A DNA stretch of 64,000 bases from Planctomycetales bacterium. Its GTDB lineage: Bacteria; Planctomycetota; Planctomycetia; Planctomycetales; Planctomycetaceae. Below the pieces are notes generated by a model. That model did not search any database. It was not told the origin of the DNA and saw nothing but the letters and a program-made list of their open reading frames with translations. Position 1 is the first letter of the stretch. The number at the start of each line of letters is the position of its first letter. The DNA lies in NCBI GenBank assembly GCA_028285345.1, contig JANQPT010000045.1, positions 1-64,000 on the forward strand. Reading direction: 5' to 3'. Below, piece by piece: positions 55,681-64,000 of this stretch. Both the position numbers and the translations under genes were made by a program.

Positions 55681-56040
55681 TCACTCGCCAATCCACTCCA
55701 CTGGCTGAGGCTGCAGTTCATCAGTCGGGCGATGGCCGGCATCCGCGCGTCCGCTCCCTTCCAGCCGGCTGTCCGCTTTGACCGTCATGTCGTCGTCGCA
55801 GAGGATTTGGCAACTGAGACGCACTCCGTTCAATCCCCGCGCCTGAAGCGTCGCTTGTTCGGCCGCAGTCATTCGCGCCGGCTCACCGGCGAGAAACTCA
55901 ACACGGCAAGTTGTGCATCGGGCGTTTCCACCGCAAGCATGCAACTGGTCGATGCCCGCTTCGTCAGTCAGTGCCAGAACGAGACGTTTTCCCGCGGGCA
56001 CTTCAAACTCGCCCGCCCCCTCCACAGTCAATTTCGCCAT
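55681..56040 (-). CDS. 2Fe-2S ferredoxin
   Basis: The 119-residue protein has plant-type ferredoxin cluster ligands C36, C42, C45 and C77 in HACGGNARCTTC and LSCQILC. It carries one 2Fe-2S cluster and serves electron transfer; the partner enzyme is not nearby. GAGGA lies 6 nt before the ATG at 56040. The C-terminal region beyond residue 95 is Gly/Pro-rich and specific. Copy B of the 94-bp repeat ends 5 nt upstream of the ribosome-binding site, so its promoter must lie in or beyond the repeat. Confidence 0.88.
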   Translation of the reverse strand: MAKLTVEGAGEFEVPAGKRLVLALTDEAGIDQLHACGGNARCTTCRVEFLAGEPARMTAAEQATLQARGLNGVRLSCQILCDDDMTVKADSRLEGSGRADAGHRPTDELQPQPVEWIGE

Positions 56041-56056
56041 CAGCAGTCCTCAAGCT

Positions 56057-56150
56057 CCTAGAACTAGTTTCAAGACCCGGTTGCGCCTGTTTGAGATGCT
56101 TGCATACACGGGTCGGCGCGACGCGTCAGAGGGTTTTGAAACGACTTGTA
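56057..56150. repeat. 94-bp inverted-repeat element, copy B
   Basis: The element matches copy A (30736-30829) at 89 of 94 positions with no gaps, in the same orientation relative to the downstream minus-strand gene. The terminal inverted repeats are slightly less perfect here (3 mismatches in 17), but one change keeps pairing as a G-T wobble when read on the plus strand. It ends 5 nt before the ferredoxin ribosome-binding site. Confidence 0.85.
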
Positions 56151-56214
56151 ATGTTTCAATCCGGATAATTGCAGCACAGCGGCGTTCGTTGAGCGGCTCT
56201 GCCCCCAACAGGAC

Positions 56215-57123
56215 CTACGAGTCCTGGGCTGATTTCAAATATTCGCGATAGACTTTGTCAACGTTCGCCGACTCGGTGGTTCCATTGTGAATGTATAGAC
56301 CGTATCGCAGCCGCAGAGTTTTGCCTTTCATCACCGTCACAGGATCGGCGGGCCGCCGCCCGTTGGTGTAGGCCCGAGGGCCGAAAGGACTGATGGAGAA
56401 CAAGCCGTAATTGCGGACGTGGTACCGGGAACGGCGAAAGTTGAGTGGATGGTCGAATATTGCCGCGCCGTACAACTTGCCGTTCACCGGGCCGTAATAG
56501 TCCACCCAATCAGAAACTTTTCCCCAGCACGCGCTGGAGCCCTTCAGCCCCTCAGCGTTTTGCACGTGTCCCCCCTCTTTCTCCCGAAGCGTATTCGCCA
56601 GACGAATTCCGAACAGGCCCTCTTTGGTATCTTCAAACGTGACGTTGTCCGCAACCGCCTTGAACCGAATGTCATACGCCATCAGTCGATTCGGATAGAT
56701 CGAAATCGTGGTGGTTTCTTCGAGAACGGGAGCTCCCTGTTGATCGAGCCAGTGGTTGACCACCTGCATCACTGCGGGGTCTCCCTCAGCGGTGAGGACT
56801 TTGGTCTCGACGTTTTGAATTTTGGCCCGCTCGGCCCAATACCGGTGACCGTTCACCTCATCGATGGAAACCCACACCCCCTTATGGTGCTTGTGATCTT
56901 CCGGGTTTTCGAGCCCACGGGTGACGATGGCACCGTCTTCACTGCGAATGGGCGAGAAAAACGGTTTGGGCAATTCTTGGCTGAAGTTATATACGGCGAA
57001 CGGGGCGCCGTTGATGTTGACCTCGACTGTGTCGTCGTGCTTGACAAGTTGAACCTGACCATCATCAGCGATCGCGACGAGGGGCAGTACGGCAATCATT
57101 AATGTCATTACGAATCGCGACAC
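56215..57123 (-). CDS. DUF6807/PmoA family exported protein
   Basis: The 302-residue protein has a signal peptide (about 1-19) and the family pattern PFFSPIRSEDGAIVTRG, then DHKHHKGVWVSIDEVNGHRY and a C-terminal LRLRYGLYIHNG. It is the PF14100 family, called methane oxygenase PmoA in databases but mainly found as an exported protein in Planctomycetes and Bacteroidetes, with function unproven. The GTG at 57123 has AGGAG 9 nt upstream. Family members often neighbour sugar-degradation genes; none is evident here. Confidence 0.83.
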   Translation of the reverse strand: MSRFVMTLMIAVLPLVAIADDGQVQLVKHDDTVEVNINGAPFAVYNFSQELPKPFFSPIRSEDGAIVTRGLENPEDHKHHKGVWVSIDEVNGHRYWAERAKIQNVETKVLTAEGDPAVMQVVNHWLDQQGAPVLEETTTISIYPNRLMAYDIRFKAVADNVTFEDTKEGLFGIRLANTLREKEGGHVQNAEGLKGSSACWGKVSDWVDYYGPVNGKLYGAAIFDHPLNFRRSRYHVRNYGLFSISPFGPRAYTNGRRPADPVTVMKGKTLRLRYGLYIHNGTTESANVDKVYREYLKSAQDS

Positions 57124-57886
57124 AGGACTGGACTCCTAAAACCCGGACAGAAAACACGGACCGAAAATATTGTCCATTGCGTAGAAACGCCCTACGCAAC
57201 GGCGAAGGTTCATACTAATCCGGTTTCGAGCGCCGGTAAACCGCACCGCTCTCCCAAAACTCCATTCAGTCATCTCTGCTATACCGAAGAGAACCGCTAT
57301 GACACGGTTGATGCGGGCTGGATCGCCGGTTCCTGACTCGCCTGCCAGGGAGAACTGTCATAGCAGAACGAGTCGGATATTGCTTTCCCATCTCTCCTGA
57401 CAGGTACAGATTTGGCAAGCTATAGGTGTCGTATCAGTCCCAGCGGCCTCAAACTCGCCCGCAGTTTGACTAAGCGTCACGTTTGGGAGAACCAGACTGA
57501 AAATCGCTCTAAGTTTTTACAGGTTTGAGACTTCGAGAGTCTCAAGCACATGTGAATCGAGGGCCGATATTTTGGACCAGTCACGTTTTGACGGCCGAGT
57601 GGTTTGGCCGTTGGAACCGATGGCCGGAGTTGGAACGATTTCGATCTTAGAGCTGTTTAACTCTGGCCGGGGAAGTCACCAATCTCATTGAGAAAACTGA
57701 GTGCGACCAATTGTCACTCTGCGTGAGATTGCGGTTTAGATCAGCCTTCAGAGTGCGACGCGCGTCGCAAGCTGTGGAGTTTCTCACGACCACCCGAGAA
57801 ACCGCAGTTGAAACGAAACTCTTAACGGCGCAATCCCCACACGAGTGACAAAGAACTTCAATCCCAAGGGAAGGAGATGTTGTTCC
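57124..57886. other. Intergenic region upstream of the Cys-rich gene; no gene recognised
   Basis: This 763-bp gap lies between divergent genes. It is less GC-rich than its surroundings. No recognisable ORF, RNA gene or repeat was seen. It must contain the promoters for both flanking genes, and its length allows a long leader for the Cys-rich gene. Confidence 0.4.
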
Positions 57887-59170
57887 ATGAAATGGATCAA
57901 GGCCTGCACCGTAATGGTTGCGCTGATCGGTTTGTCAAACACGGCGCAAGCCGCACTGTTTGGCGGACACGGACACGGCAGCGACTGTTGTGGCGCCGCG
58001 AAAAGTTGTGGTTGTGCGTGCGATTGCCCGCGCATCTGTTGTAAGCCGGTCATCTGCCGGCCCACCTGTCACAAAGTCTTTAACTACCAACGTTCCTGCT
58101 GCAAGCCCGCTTGCTGCTGCGACACGGCCCCCAAGAACTGCTGTGCTCCGCAAGCTTGCTGCGCCCCGGCCGCCAAAGACTGCTGCGCACCGAAAGATTG
58201 CTGCGCACCGGCTGCCAAAGATTGCTGCGCCCCGGCGGCGAACAACTGCTGTGCACCGGCTGCGAACGGTTGCTGCGCTCCCAAGAGCTGCTGCGGACCG
58301 TCTTCCTGCTGTGCCCCCATGCCTTGCTGCCAACCGCGCGTGATCTGCGTTCCCAAGTGCTGCCCCAAGCCGTGCTGGAACCCCTGCAAGTGCGGTGGCA
58401 ATGGCTGTGGCGACACCAAGGGTTGCTGTGCTCCGGCTGCCAAAGATTGCTGCGCCCCGGCGGCCAACAATTGCTGTGCCCCGGCTGCCAACAACTGCTG
58501 CGCCCCGGCCGCGAACAACTGCTGTGCTCCCTCGACCTGCTGCGGTGACAGCGGGTGTGGTGGCTGCGGCGGATGTGGCTGCTGCGAGCAAATCTGCTGC
58601 GACGATGATCCCTGTGAAATCGCGCACTGGATTTACAAGTCGCAAACCGCTTGCTACGCCAAAGATCGCGCCCGTGCGATCAAGAAGCTCCGCAAGTTCA
58701 AGTGCGTCTGCAATCCGGAAATCATGTGTGCCTTGGTTGTCGGTCTCAACGACTGCGACGAGCGGGTCCGTAAGGAAGCCGCCAAAGGCATCCGTCACCA
58801 AGTGAAGAAGTTCCCCTGCTGCTGCTGCAAGAACATCGTCTGTGCCCTCGCCGGCGCCTTGGCCGACTGCGATCGTGGCGTCCGCCGCGAAGCGGAAAAA
58901 GCACTCGAAGAGTGTGGCTATGAAGTCGACGATTGCTGCGGTTGCGGAAGCAACTGCTGCTCGATGTGCTGCAACAGCTGTGGCTCCGCCTGTGGTGGTG
59001 CCGCCGGTGCTGCTCCCGCCCCGGCTCCCGCCGATGGTGGCGATGAAACTGCTCCCGCCCCGGCCCCCCCGGCCGAGCCGGAAGCTTACTTCCCCTCGCG
59101 AATCCGCAACCAACAGACTCGGAAAGCGAACCGTCGCAGTCTGAAGAACCTGTTCGGTCTGATTCGCTAA
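57887..59170 (+). CDS. Cys-rich secreted CCAP-repeat protein with HEAT-like repeats
   Basis: The 427-residue protein has a signal peptide (1-22, ending NTAQA), a Cys-rich region (about 33-240) with 13 copies of CCAP, many as NNCCAPAA or KDCCAPAA, and about 84 Cys in all (near one in five residues). Then come two HEAT-like units (MCALVVGLNDCDERVRKEAA and VCALAGALADCDRGVRREAE), further Cys pairs, and an Ala/Pro-rich tail ending in a basic segment. The ATG at 57887 has AAGGAG about 10 nt upstream; a GTG at 57845 is possible. A strong terminator follows. Likely an envelope or wall structural protein cross-linked by disulphides; that is inference. Confidence 0.85.
   Translation: MKWIKACTVMVALIGLSNTAQAALFGGHGHGSDCCGAAKSCGCACDCPRICCKPVICRPTCHKVFNYQRSCCKPACCCDTAPKNCCAPQACCAPAAKDCCAPKDCCAPAAKDCCAPAANNCCAPAANGCCAPKSCCGPSSCCAPMPCCQPRVICVPKCCPKPCWNPCKCGGNGCGDTKGCCAPAAKDCCAPAANNCCAPAANNCCAPAANNCCAPSTCCGDSGCGGCGGCGCCEQICCDDDPCEIAHWIYKSQTACYAKDRARAIKKLRKFKCVCNPEIMCALVVGLNDCDERVRKEAAKGIRHQVKKFPCCCCKNIVCALAGALADCDRGVRREAEKALEECGYEVDDCCGCGSNCCSMCCNSCGSACGGAAGAAPAPAPADGGDETAPAPAPPAEPEAYFPSRIRNQQTRKANRRSLKNLFGLIR
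58124..58530 (+). repeat. 24-bp tandem repeats encoding CCAPAANN/CCAPAAKD
   Basis: Two blocks (about 58124-58290 and 58424-58530) repeat an 8-codon unit of CCAPAA plus two residues. In the second block four and a half units follow in register, with synonymous third-position changes between units. Repeat number could vary by slippage or recombination. Confidence 0.8.
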
Positions 59171-59205
59171 GTCTCCGCGGAACTCGATAAGTTCCCACTA
59201 AACCC

Positions 59206-59243
59206 AAACGGCCTCGATGACACAGCTCATCGGGGCCGTTTTT
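59206..59243 (+). terminator. Strong rho-independent terminator after the Cys-rich gene
   Basis: AACGGCCTCGATGA pairs with TCATCGGGGCCGTT (one G-T wobble) around a 5-nt loop, followed by T residues. It lies 36 nt after the stop codon. Confidence 0.88.
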
Positions 59244-59383
59244 GTTTGTCCCTGCACGATGTAACACCGCAATCGGCGTGTGTCGCTCAATCGATCGTTC
59301 CACTTGCGAGATGTCGCCCCGTCAGCGAAAATAAATGTGCGCTGATGCGTTACTTCAGTTTCCCGCCTAATCGATGTCACGCC

Positions 59384-61987
59384 ATGCCTAGATGCCTCCT
59401 CGTCACACTACTCGCGATCTCGTGCGCCCTGTTGCCGAGATCTGTGCAAGCTGAACCTCCGACCTATGAGAAAGACGTCCGACCGATCCTCAAGACACAC
59501 TGCTTCGGCTGTCACGGTGAAGCGGGTGAGCTGGAAGGCGGCCTTGATTTACGATTGCGGCGGCTGATCGTTGATGGCGGCGACAGCGGACCGGCGATCA
59601 CTCCCGGCGATGTCGAGGACAGCTTATTGGTTGATAAAATCGTCGAAGGCGAAATGCCGCCGGGAGATGCGAAACTCTCCGAACGGGAAGTCGCCGTCGT
59701 TCGCGGTTGGATCCAAGCCGGTGCCAGAACGGCTCGCCCTGAGCCCGACAACGTCGATCCCGATTCGATCATCACCGAGGAAGAACGCAATTTTTGGGCC
59801 TTTCGCCCGATTCGGAATCCGGCGGTCCCCAACGTCCGCGCACAGCAGCAGGTTCACACGCCGATCGACGCGTTTTTGCTCAAGCGTCTCACAGCGGCAG
59901 ACCTGCAGTTCGCTCCGGAAGCGGAAAAGCCGGCACTGATCCGCCGCGCCTACTTTGATTTGCTCGGCCTCCCTCCGGCTCCCGAGCAAGTACTGCAATT
60001 CGTGGAGAATGACTCCGAAAATGCCTATGAGCAGTTGATCGACGAATTGCTGGCATCGCCGCACTACGGCGAGCGTTGGGGACGTCATTGGCTGGACGTT
60101 GCCGGGTATGCCGACTCGGAAGGATTCGCCGAAGAGGATCAGCTCCGTGAGTATGCGTATAAATACCGCGACTACGTGATCCGTGCTTTCAACGCGGACA
60201 TGCCGTTTGATCAGTTCATCGCGGAGCAGGTCGCCGGGGACGAGATGGTGCCTCGACCGCACAAGAACCTCACGCCAGAGCAGATTGAGAAATTGGTCGC
60301 GACTGGTTTTTTGCGGATGGCGCCTGATGGAACCGGTTCGCGGGGAGTGGAACAAGCACAGGCGCGCAATCAGGTCGTTGCTGAGACACTCAAAATTGTC
60401 TCCACGTCGCTGATGGGAATGACTGTCGGCTGCGCTCAATGCCACGATCACCGGTACGACCCGATTTCGCAGGTCGACTATTACCGGATGCGTTCGATCT
60501 TCGAGCCGGCCTACGATTGGAAGAACTGGCGACCTCCCCGCGCGCGTCTGTTGAGCTTGTACACCGACGCGGACCGCAAGCGTTCGGCCGAAATCGAAAA
60601 GGAAGCAAAGAAGATTGTCAACGCGCGAAGCAAGAAGCAACAGGAATTCATACAGGCGACTTTTGAAAAGGAACTGGCCAAACTGCCCGAAGAGTTACGG
60701 AAAACCGTGCGCAAGGCGCGCGAAACGCCGCCGGCAAAACGAACGCCCGAGCAAAACAAATTGCTCAAAGAGCATCCCAGCGTGAACGTCTCCGCGGGAT
60801 CTCTGTATCTGTACGATAAGCAGGCAGCCGATGAACTCAAGAAGATGTCGGACGAGGCGGCCAAGATCCGCGCTGCCAAGCCCAAAGAGGAGTTCGTCCG
60901 CTATTTGACGGAACGCCCAGGGCAAATCCCGGCCACGCACTTGTTTTTCCGCGGAGAGCACGCGCAGCCTAAACAGGCTTTGGCGCCTGCCGGATTGTCG
61001 GTGATCGATTGGATGTTGCCGCACAAGATCCCGGTCAATGACAACAATCTCCCAACGACCGGACGACGTTTGGCGTTCGCCAAGCGTCTCACCGACGGCA
61101 ACCATCCTTTGACGGCGCGGGTCTTGGTGAATCGCGTCTGGGCACATCATTTCGGCAGCGGGATTGTGGCCAGCCTGGGTGACTTCGGGGCGTTGGGCGA
61201 CGCGCCCACGCATCCCGAATTGCTGGACTGGCTGGCCAGCGACTTTATGCGGGGCGGCTGGAAGCTTAAGCGGCTGCACAAATTGATCATGCTGTCTCGT
61301 GCCTACCGGCAGTCCACCCAGAAATCGGCAGGTCACGAGACCATCGACCCTGAAAACAAGCTGTACGGACGGATCAATCTCCGCCGTCTGTCGGCTGAAG
61401 AACTCCGCGATGCGATTCTCGCAGTGAGTGGAAAGCTGAACCAAAAAATGTTCGGTCCGCCGATTCCGGTCCGTGAAGACGAGGTCGGGCAAGTGGTCGT
61501 CGGTGTCGACACCACTGATTCGGCCGGGCGGCCCACGGGTAAGTCCGTCGATCTTAAAGGCGAGCAGTTCCGCCGCAGTGTTTATGTACAGGTCCGCCGC
61601 AGCTTGCCGTTGGCGGTGCTTACAACATTCGACGCTCCTCAGATGGACCCGAACTGCGCAGCTCGCACTCAATCCACCGTGGCACCGCAAGCCCTAATGT
61701 TGATGAACAGCGACTTTTCGGTATCCCAGGCTCGTCATTTCGCAGCCCGCGTCAAGCAAGAAGCCGGTCCCGAACCTGCGGCCCAGATTCAGCACGCCTG
61801 GAAGCTCGCCTTCGGCGTCGCTGCAACCGAGGCTGAGCGATCAGAAGCCGCCGAGTTTTTGCGAATTCAGACGGATCATTTTCGCAAGACCGCGAAAGAC
61901 GATGAGAAGAGTCCACCAGAAGACGCGGCGCTGGCGGTCTTTTGCCAAGCTTTGTTCAGCACGAACCGATTCTTGTACGTCGACTAA
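59384..61987 (+). CDS. PSCyt1-DUF1549-DUF1553 exported protein (module 3)
   Basis: The 867-residue protein has a signal peptide (1-23), PSCyt1 with C40-FGC-H44, DUF1549/PSCyt2 (about 150-380, with CAQCHDHRYDPI) and DUF1553/PSD1 (from about 560, with HPLTARVLVNRVWAHHFG and RRLSAEELRDAILAVSG, ending with FLYVD). A charged helical insert lies between the domains. The ATG at 59384 starts the signal peptide; ATGs at 59345 and 59246 are alternatives. The N-terminal haem domain is as in module 1 and absent from module 2. Its stop is 25 nt before an Uma2-family gene, not a DUF1501 gene, which comes next. Confidence 0.88.
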   Translation: MPRCLLVTLLAISCALLPRSVQAEPPTYEKDVRPILKTHCFGCHGEAGELEGGLDLRLRRLIVDGGDSGPAITPGDVEDSLLVDKIVEGEMPPGDAKLSEREVAVVRGWIQAGARTARPEPDNVDPDSIITEEERNFWAFRPIRNPAVPNVRAQQQVHTPIDAFLLKRLTAADLQFAPEAEKPALIRRAYFDLLGLPPAPEQVLQFVENDSENAYEQLIDELLASPHYGERWGRHWLDVAGYADSEGFAEEDQLREYAYKYRDYVIRAFNADMPFDQFIAEQVAGDEMVPRPHKNLTPEQIEKLVATGFLRMAPDGTGSRGVEQAQARNQVVAETLKIVSTSLMGMTVGCAQCHDHRYDPISQVDYYRMRSIFEPAYDWKNWRPPRARLLSLYTDADRKRSAEIEKEAKKIVNARSKKQQEFIQATFEKELAKLPEELRKTVRKARETPPAKRTPEQNKLLKEHPSVNVSAGSLYLYDKQAADELKKMSDEAAKIRAAKPKEEFVRYLTERPGQIPATHLFFRGEHAQPKQALAPAGLSVIDWMLPHKIPVNDNNLPTTGRRLAFAKRLTDGNHPLTARVLVNRVWAHHFGSGIVASLGDFGALGDAPTHPELLDWLASDFMRGGWKLKRLHKLIMLSRAYRQSTQKSAGHETIDPENKLYGRINLRRLSAEELRDAILAVSGKLNQKMFGPPIPVREDEVGQVVVGVDTTDSAGRPTGKSVDLKGEQFRRSVYVQVRRSLPLAVLTTFDAPQMDPNCAARTQSTVAPQALMLMNSDFSVSQARHFAARVKQEAGPEPAAQIQHAWKLAFGVAATEAERSEAAEFLRIQTDHFRKTAKDDEKSPPEDAALAVFCQALFSTNRFLYVD

Positions 61988-62012
61988 AAAACAATCGGGA
62001 GCCGACGTCGTC

Positions 62013-62564
62013 ATGGCCACGACAACGACAAACATCACTGCCGAGGAATACCTGCGATTGCCGGATAGCGGGCAGCCGACGGAGCTAGTACGGGGAGAAG
62101 TGCTCACCATGAATCCTCCCAATTCACGTCACGGGCAAATCTGCAGCAAGATCGCCCGTTTAATTGGCAATTACGCGGAAGAACACGATCTGGGGCACGT
62201 CGTCTGCAACGACTCCGGCGTGATCACCGGGCGCGATCCGGATACGGTCCGGGGAGCGGACATCGCGTTCTACAGTTATGAAAAAGTCCCACGCGGACCA
62301 TTGCCGCAGGGATACTTGCCCGTGCCACCCGATCTGGTGATTGAAGTCCTTTCGCCGAATGACCGCCGCAGTCAGCTTCTTGCGAAAGTGGCGGAGTACC
62401 TTGACGCCGGAGTAACGGCCGTCTGTGTGCTGGATGACGAATCGCGCCGCGCCGAATTGTATTATCAAGACAAACCAACCGACACGATCGAAGAACGCGA
62501 ATCGTTGGAAATCCCCGAAATCCTCGGCGAGTTCACCGTTTCAGTGGGCCAGTTCTTTCAATAG
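62013..62564 (+). CDS. Uma2 family protein (DUF820, PD-(D/E)XK nuclease-like)
   Basis: The 183-residue protein has TAEEYLRLP, the E-[LV]-VRGEV motif near the start, ADIAFYSYEK, then PPDLVIEVLSPNDRR, matching Uma2 (PF05685), with the D-x(n)-E-V-L active-site pattern of restriction-type nucleases. These are abundant in cyanobacteria and planctomycetes; their role is unknown. The ATG at 62013 begins MATTTTNITAEEYLRLP; the frame is open upstream into the previous gene. It lies between the two partners of PSD1/DUF1501 module 3 on the same strand, so may be co-transcribed. Confidence 0.86.
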   Translation: MATTTTNITAEEYLRLPDSGQPTELVRGEVLTMNPPNSRHGQICSKIARLIGNYAEEHDLGHVVCNDSGVITGRDPDTVRGADIAFYSYEKVPRGPLPQGYLPVPPDLVIEVLSPNDRRSQLLAKVAEYLDAGVTAVCVLDDESRRAELYYQDKPTDTIEERESLEIPEILGEFTVSVGQFFQ

Positions 62565-62596
62565 CCGCGAGAATTCCACAATTGAACAACCAGAAC

Positions 62597-64000
62597 ATGT
62601 ACGATCAATCACATCCAGAGTCGACCCGACGCCACTTTCTTGCCGCCAGCGCGATGGGCATCGCGCCGCTCGCTTTGACCTGGCTGGAAAATCAACAAGC
62701 GGCCCGTGCTGAAACGGTCAAACCGGACCTGGAACGCAAGCAGTTCGATTTGCTGGCGAAGGCTCCGCATCATCCGCCGCGGGCAACGGCGATGATATCG
62801 CTGTTCATGCAGGGCGGGCCGAGCCACCACGATTTGTTCGACCCCAAACCGGAAATGGCCAAATGGGACGGCAAGAAGTTCCCCGGCACCGTCAAGTATG
62901 ACAACGCCGCCCAGGCGAGTTCCAAGGTGTTTCATTCTCCTTGGAAGTTTCAGCCGCGGGGAAATTCCGGCATCGAACTCTCCGAGTTGTTGCCGTATCT
63001 CTCAGAAGTTGTGGACGACATCACGCTGATCCGCTCGATGCACACCGGCGTGAACAATCACGTGCAGTCGATCTACGCGCTCAGCAGCGGCCGGATCCAA
63101 AAAGGGCGGCCCGCATTGGGGAGTTGGCTCACGTATGCTCTGGGGACGGAATCCCAAGAATTGCCCGCGTACGTGGCGATGACTGACCCGAAGGGATTGC
63201 CTGTGGCTGGCGTTCAAAACTGGTCCGGCGGATGGTTGCCGTCGATGTTTCAGGGAACCGTCGTACGTCCGCAGGAGCCGCGGATTTTGAATCTCAACGC
63301 GCCGCCACACCTGCGGGGCAACGTCCAGCGCGACTATCTCGACTACGTGGGCCGGCTCAATCGGCGACATCTTGAGGAGCGTCCCGGCGAGTTGGACCTG
63401 CAGGCAAGGATCGCCAGCTATGAATTGGCGGCACGCATGCAGACTGCTGCACTGGAAGCGCTCGATCTCAGCCAGGAAACCAAAGCAACGCAAACGATGT
63501 ACGGCATGGACAACCCGGCGACGAAGGACTACGGCAGCCGCTGCCTGATCGCGCGGCGGTTGGTTGAACGCGGAGTGCGTTTCGTGCAGGTCTTTACGCA
63601 GAACCAGTATTGGGACCATCACGGCAATATCAAAAACTCACTGCCCAAGGCGTGCCTGAAGACGGACCAACCCTCGGCGGCGCTCGTCGCGGATCTGAAG
63701 CAGCGGGGATTGCTCGACAGCACGGTTGTGCACTGGGGGGGCGAGATGGGCCGGCTGCCGGTGATTCAAAACGAGAAGAACATCGGACGCGACCACAATA
63801 CGTATGGCTTCAGCATGTGGCTCGCCGGCGGCGGCTTCAAGGGGGGTTATGCCCACGGCAAGACTGACGAATTCGGTCACAAAGCGGTGAGTGATATCGT
63901 GCACCACTACGATTATCACGCCACACTGTTGAACTTGTTCGGTCTCGACCCACAGCGCGTCGTCTACAAGCAAGGCCCAAGGGAACAAACTTTGCTCGAC
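62597..64000 (+). CDS. DUF1501 domain protein with Tat-type signal (module 3, 3' end outside window)
   Basis: The frame runs from ATG 62597 to the right edge (468 codons). STRRHFLAASAMGIAPLAL (9-27) is a twin-arginine signal. DUF1501 features include MQGGPSHHDLFDPKPEMAKW, HWGGEMGRLPV and RDHNTYGFSMWLAGGG. The end reached (FGLDPQRVVYKQGPREQTL) is close to the usual C-terminus of the family, so little is missing. It lies 32 nt after the Uma2 gene. Its closest relative in the window is the module 2 protein by shared RIASYEL and RDHN segments. Confidence 0.88.
   Translation, partial: MYDQSHPESTRRHFLAASAMGIAPLALTWLENQQAARAETVKPDLERKQFDLLAKAPHHPPRATAMISLFMQGGPSHHDLFDPKPEMAKWDGKKFPGTVKYDNAAQASSKVFHSPWKFQPRGNSGIELSELLPYLSEVVDDITLIRSMHTGVNNHVQSIYALSSGRIQKGRPALGSWLTYALGTESQELPAYVAMTDPKGLPVAGVQNWSGGWLPSMFQGTVVRPQEPRILNLNAPPHLRGNVQRDYLDYVGRLNRRHLEERPGELDLQARIASYELAARMQTAALEALDLSQETKATQTMYGMDNPATKDYGSRCLIARRLVERGVRFVQVFTQNQYWDHHGNIKNSLPKACLKTDQPSAALVADLKQRGLLDSTVVHWGGEMGRLPVIQNEKNIGRDHNTYGFSMWLAGGGFKGGYAHGKTDEFGHKAVSDIVHHYDYHATLLNLFGLDPQRVVYKQGPREQTLLD

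Noticed and set aside
58124-58530. Possible CRISPR-like array of short repeats
   Set aside because: The 24-bp units are in-frame tandem coding repeats without spacers; no cas genes were seen in the window.
57935-59113. A 392-codon minus-strand frame opposite the Cys-rich gene
   Set aside because: Ala/Thr/Gly-rich product mirrors the Cys codons of the plus gene; the plus gene has a signal peptide, ribosome-binding site and terminator.

Overview
The window looks like chromosomal DNA from a member of the Planctomycetota, probably order Planctomycetales. The basis is gene content: three gene sets of the planctomycete type that pair a DUF1549/DUF1553 (PSCyt2/PSD1) protein with a DUF1501 protein, two of them with an N-terminal PSCyt1 haem motif; a giant surface protein with the planctomycete N-terminal motif LEDRTLLA; and a Cys-rich secreted repeat protein. 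No phage, plasmid or transposase gene and no CRISPR array was seen. Species cannot be fixed from this sequence.

Layout. 1-12912 (minus) is the 5' part of one giant gene (at least 4304 codons, running off the left edge): Calx-beta, FG-GAP and NHL repeats, SdrD_B-like and P-domain modules, a reprolysin-type zinc protease, then cadherin-like repeats. 13590-17293 (plus) holds a DUF3748 protein, an M20 amidohydrolase and a secreted alpha/beta hydrolase. 17728-24420 is PSD1/DUF1501 module 1, followed by a terminator and tRNA-Gln(TTG). 24711-26200 (minus) is pntAA-pntAB without pntB. 27221-30406 (plus) is an argB-argD-argF run. 30429-33570 (minus) holds a DUF493 protein, a SpoIID-like protein and a TPR protein with two RNA polymerase alpha-CTD-like domains. 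33910-37716 is PSD1/DUF1501 module 2, then a hairpin repeat, a secreted unknown and a methyltransferase.

39806-42657 (minus) is a rimB-rimK-AstE-like operon that may add and remove C-terminal glutamates. Next come CorA (42789-43955), a divergent pair of adenylate-forming enzymes (43969-47164), an AsmA-like protein and a GT39-like glycosyltransferase (47165-51829, minus), an MFS transporter, a GYF_2 protein, a 2Fe-2S ferredoxin, a DUF6807/PmoA protein, the Cys-rich secreted protein (57887-59170) and PSD1/DUF1501 module 3 (59384-64000). In module 3 an Uma2-family gene sits between the two partners, and the DUF1501 gene runs off the right edge.

The most unusual signals are a 94-bp inverted-repeat element present twice, each time directly against the ribosome-binding site of a minus-strand gene; the rimB-rimK-AstE module; the TPR/double alpha-CTD protein; the Cys-rich CCAP-repeat protein; and the giant protease-bearing surface protein.
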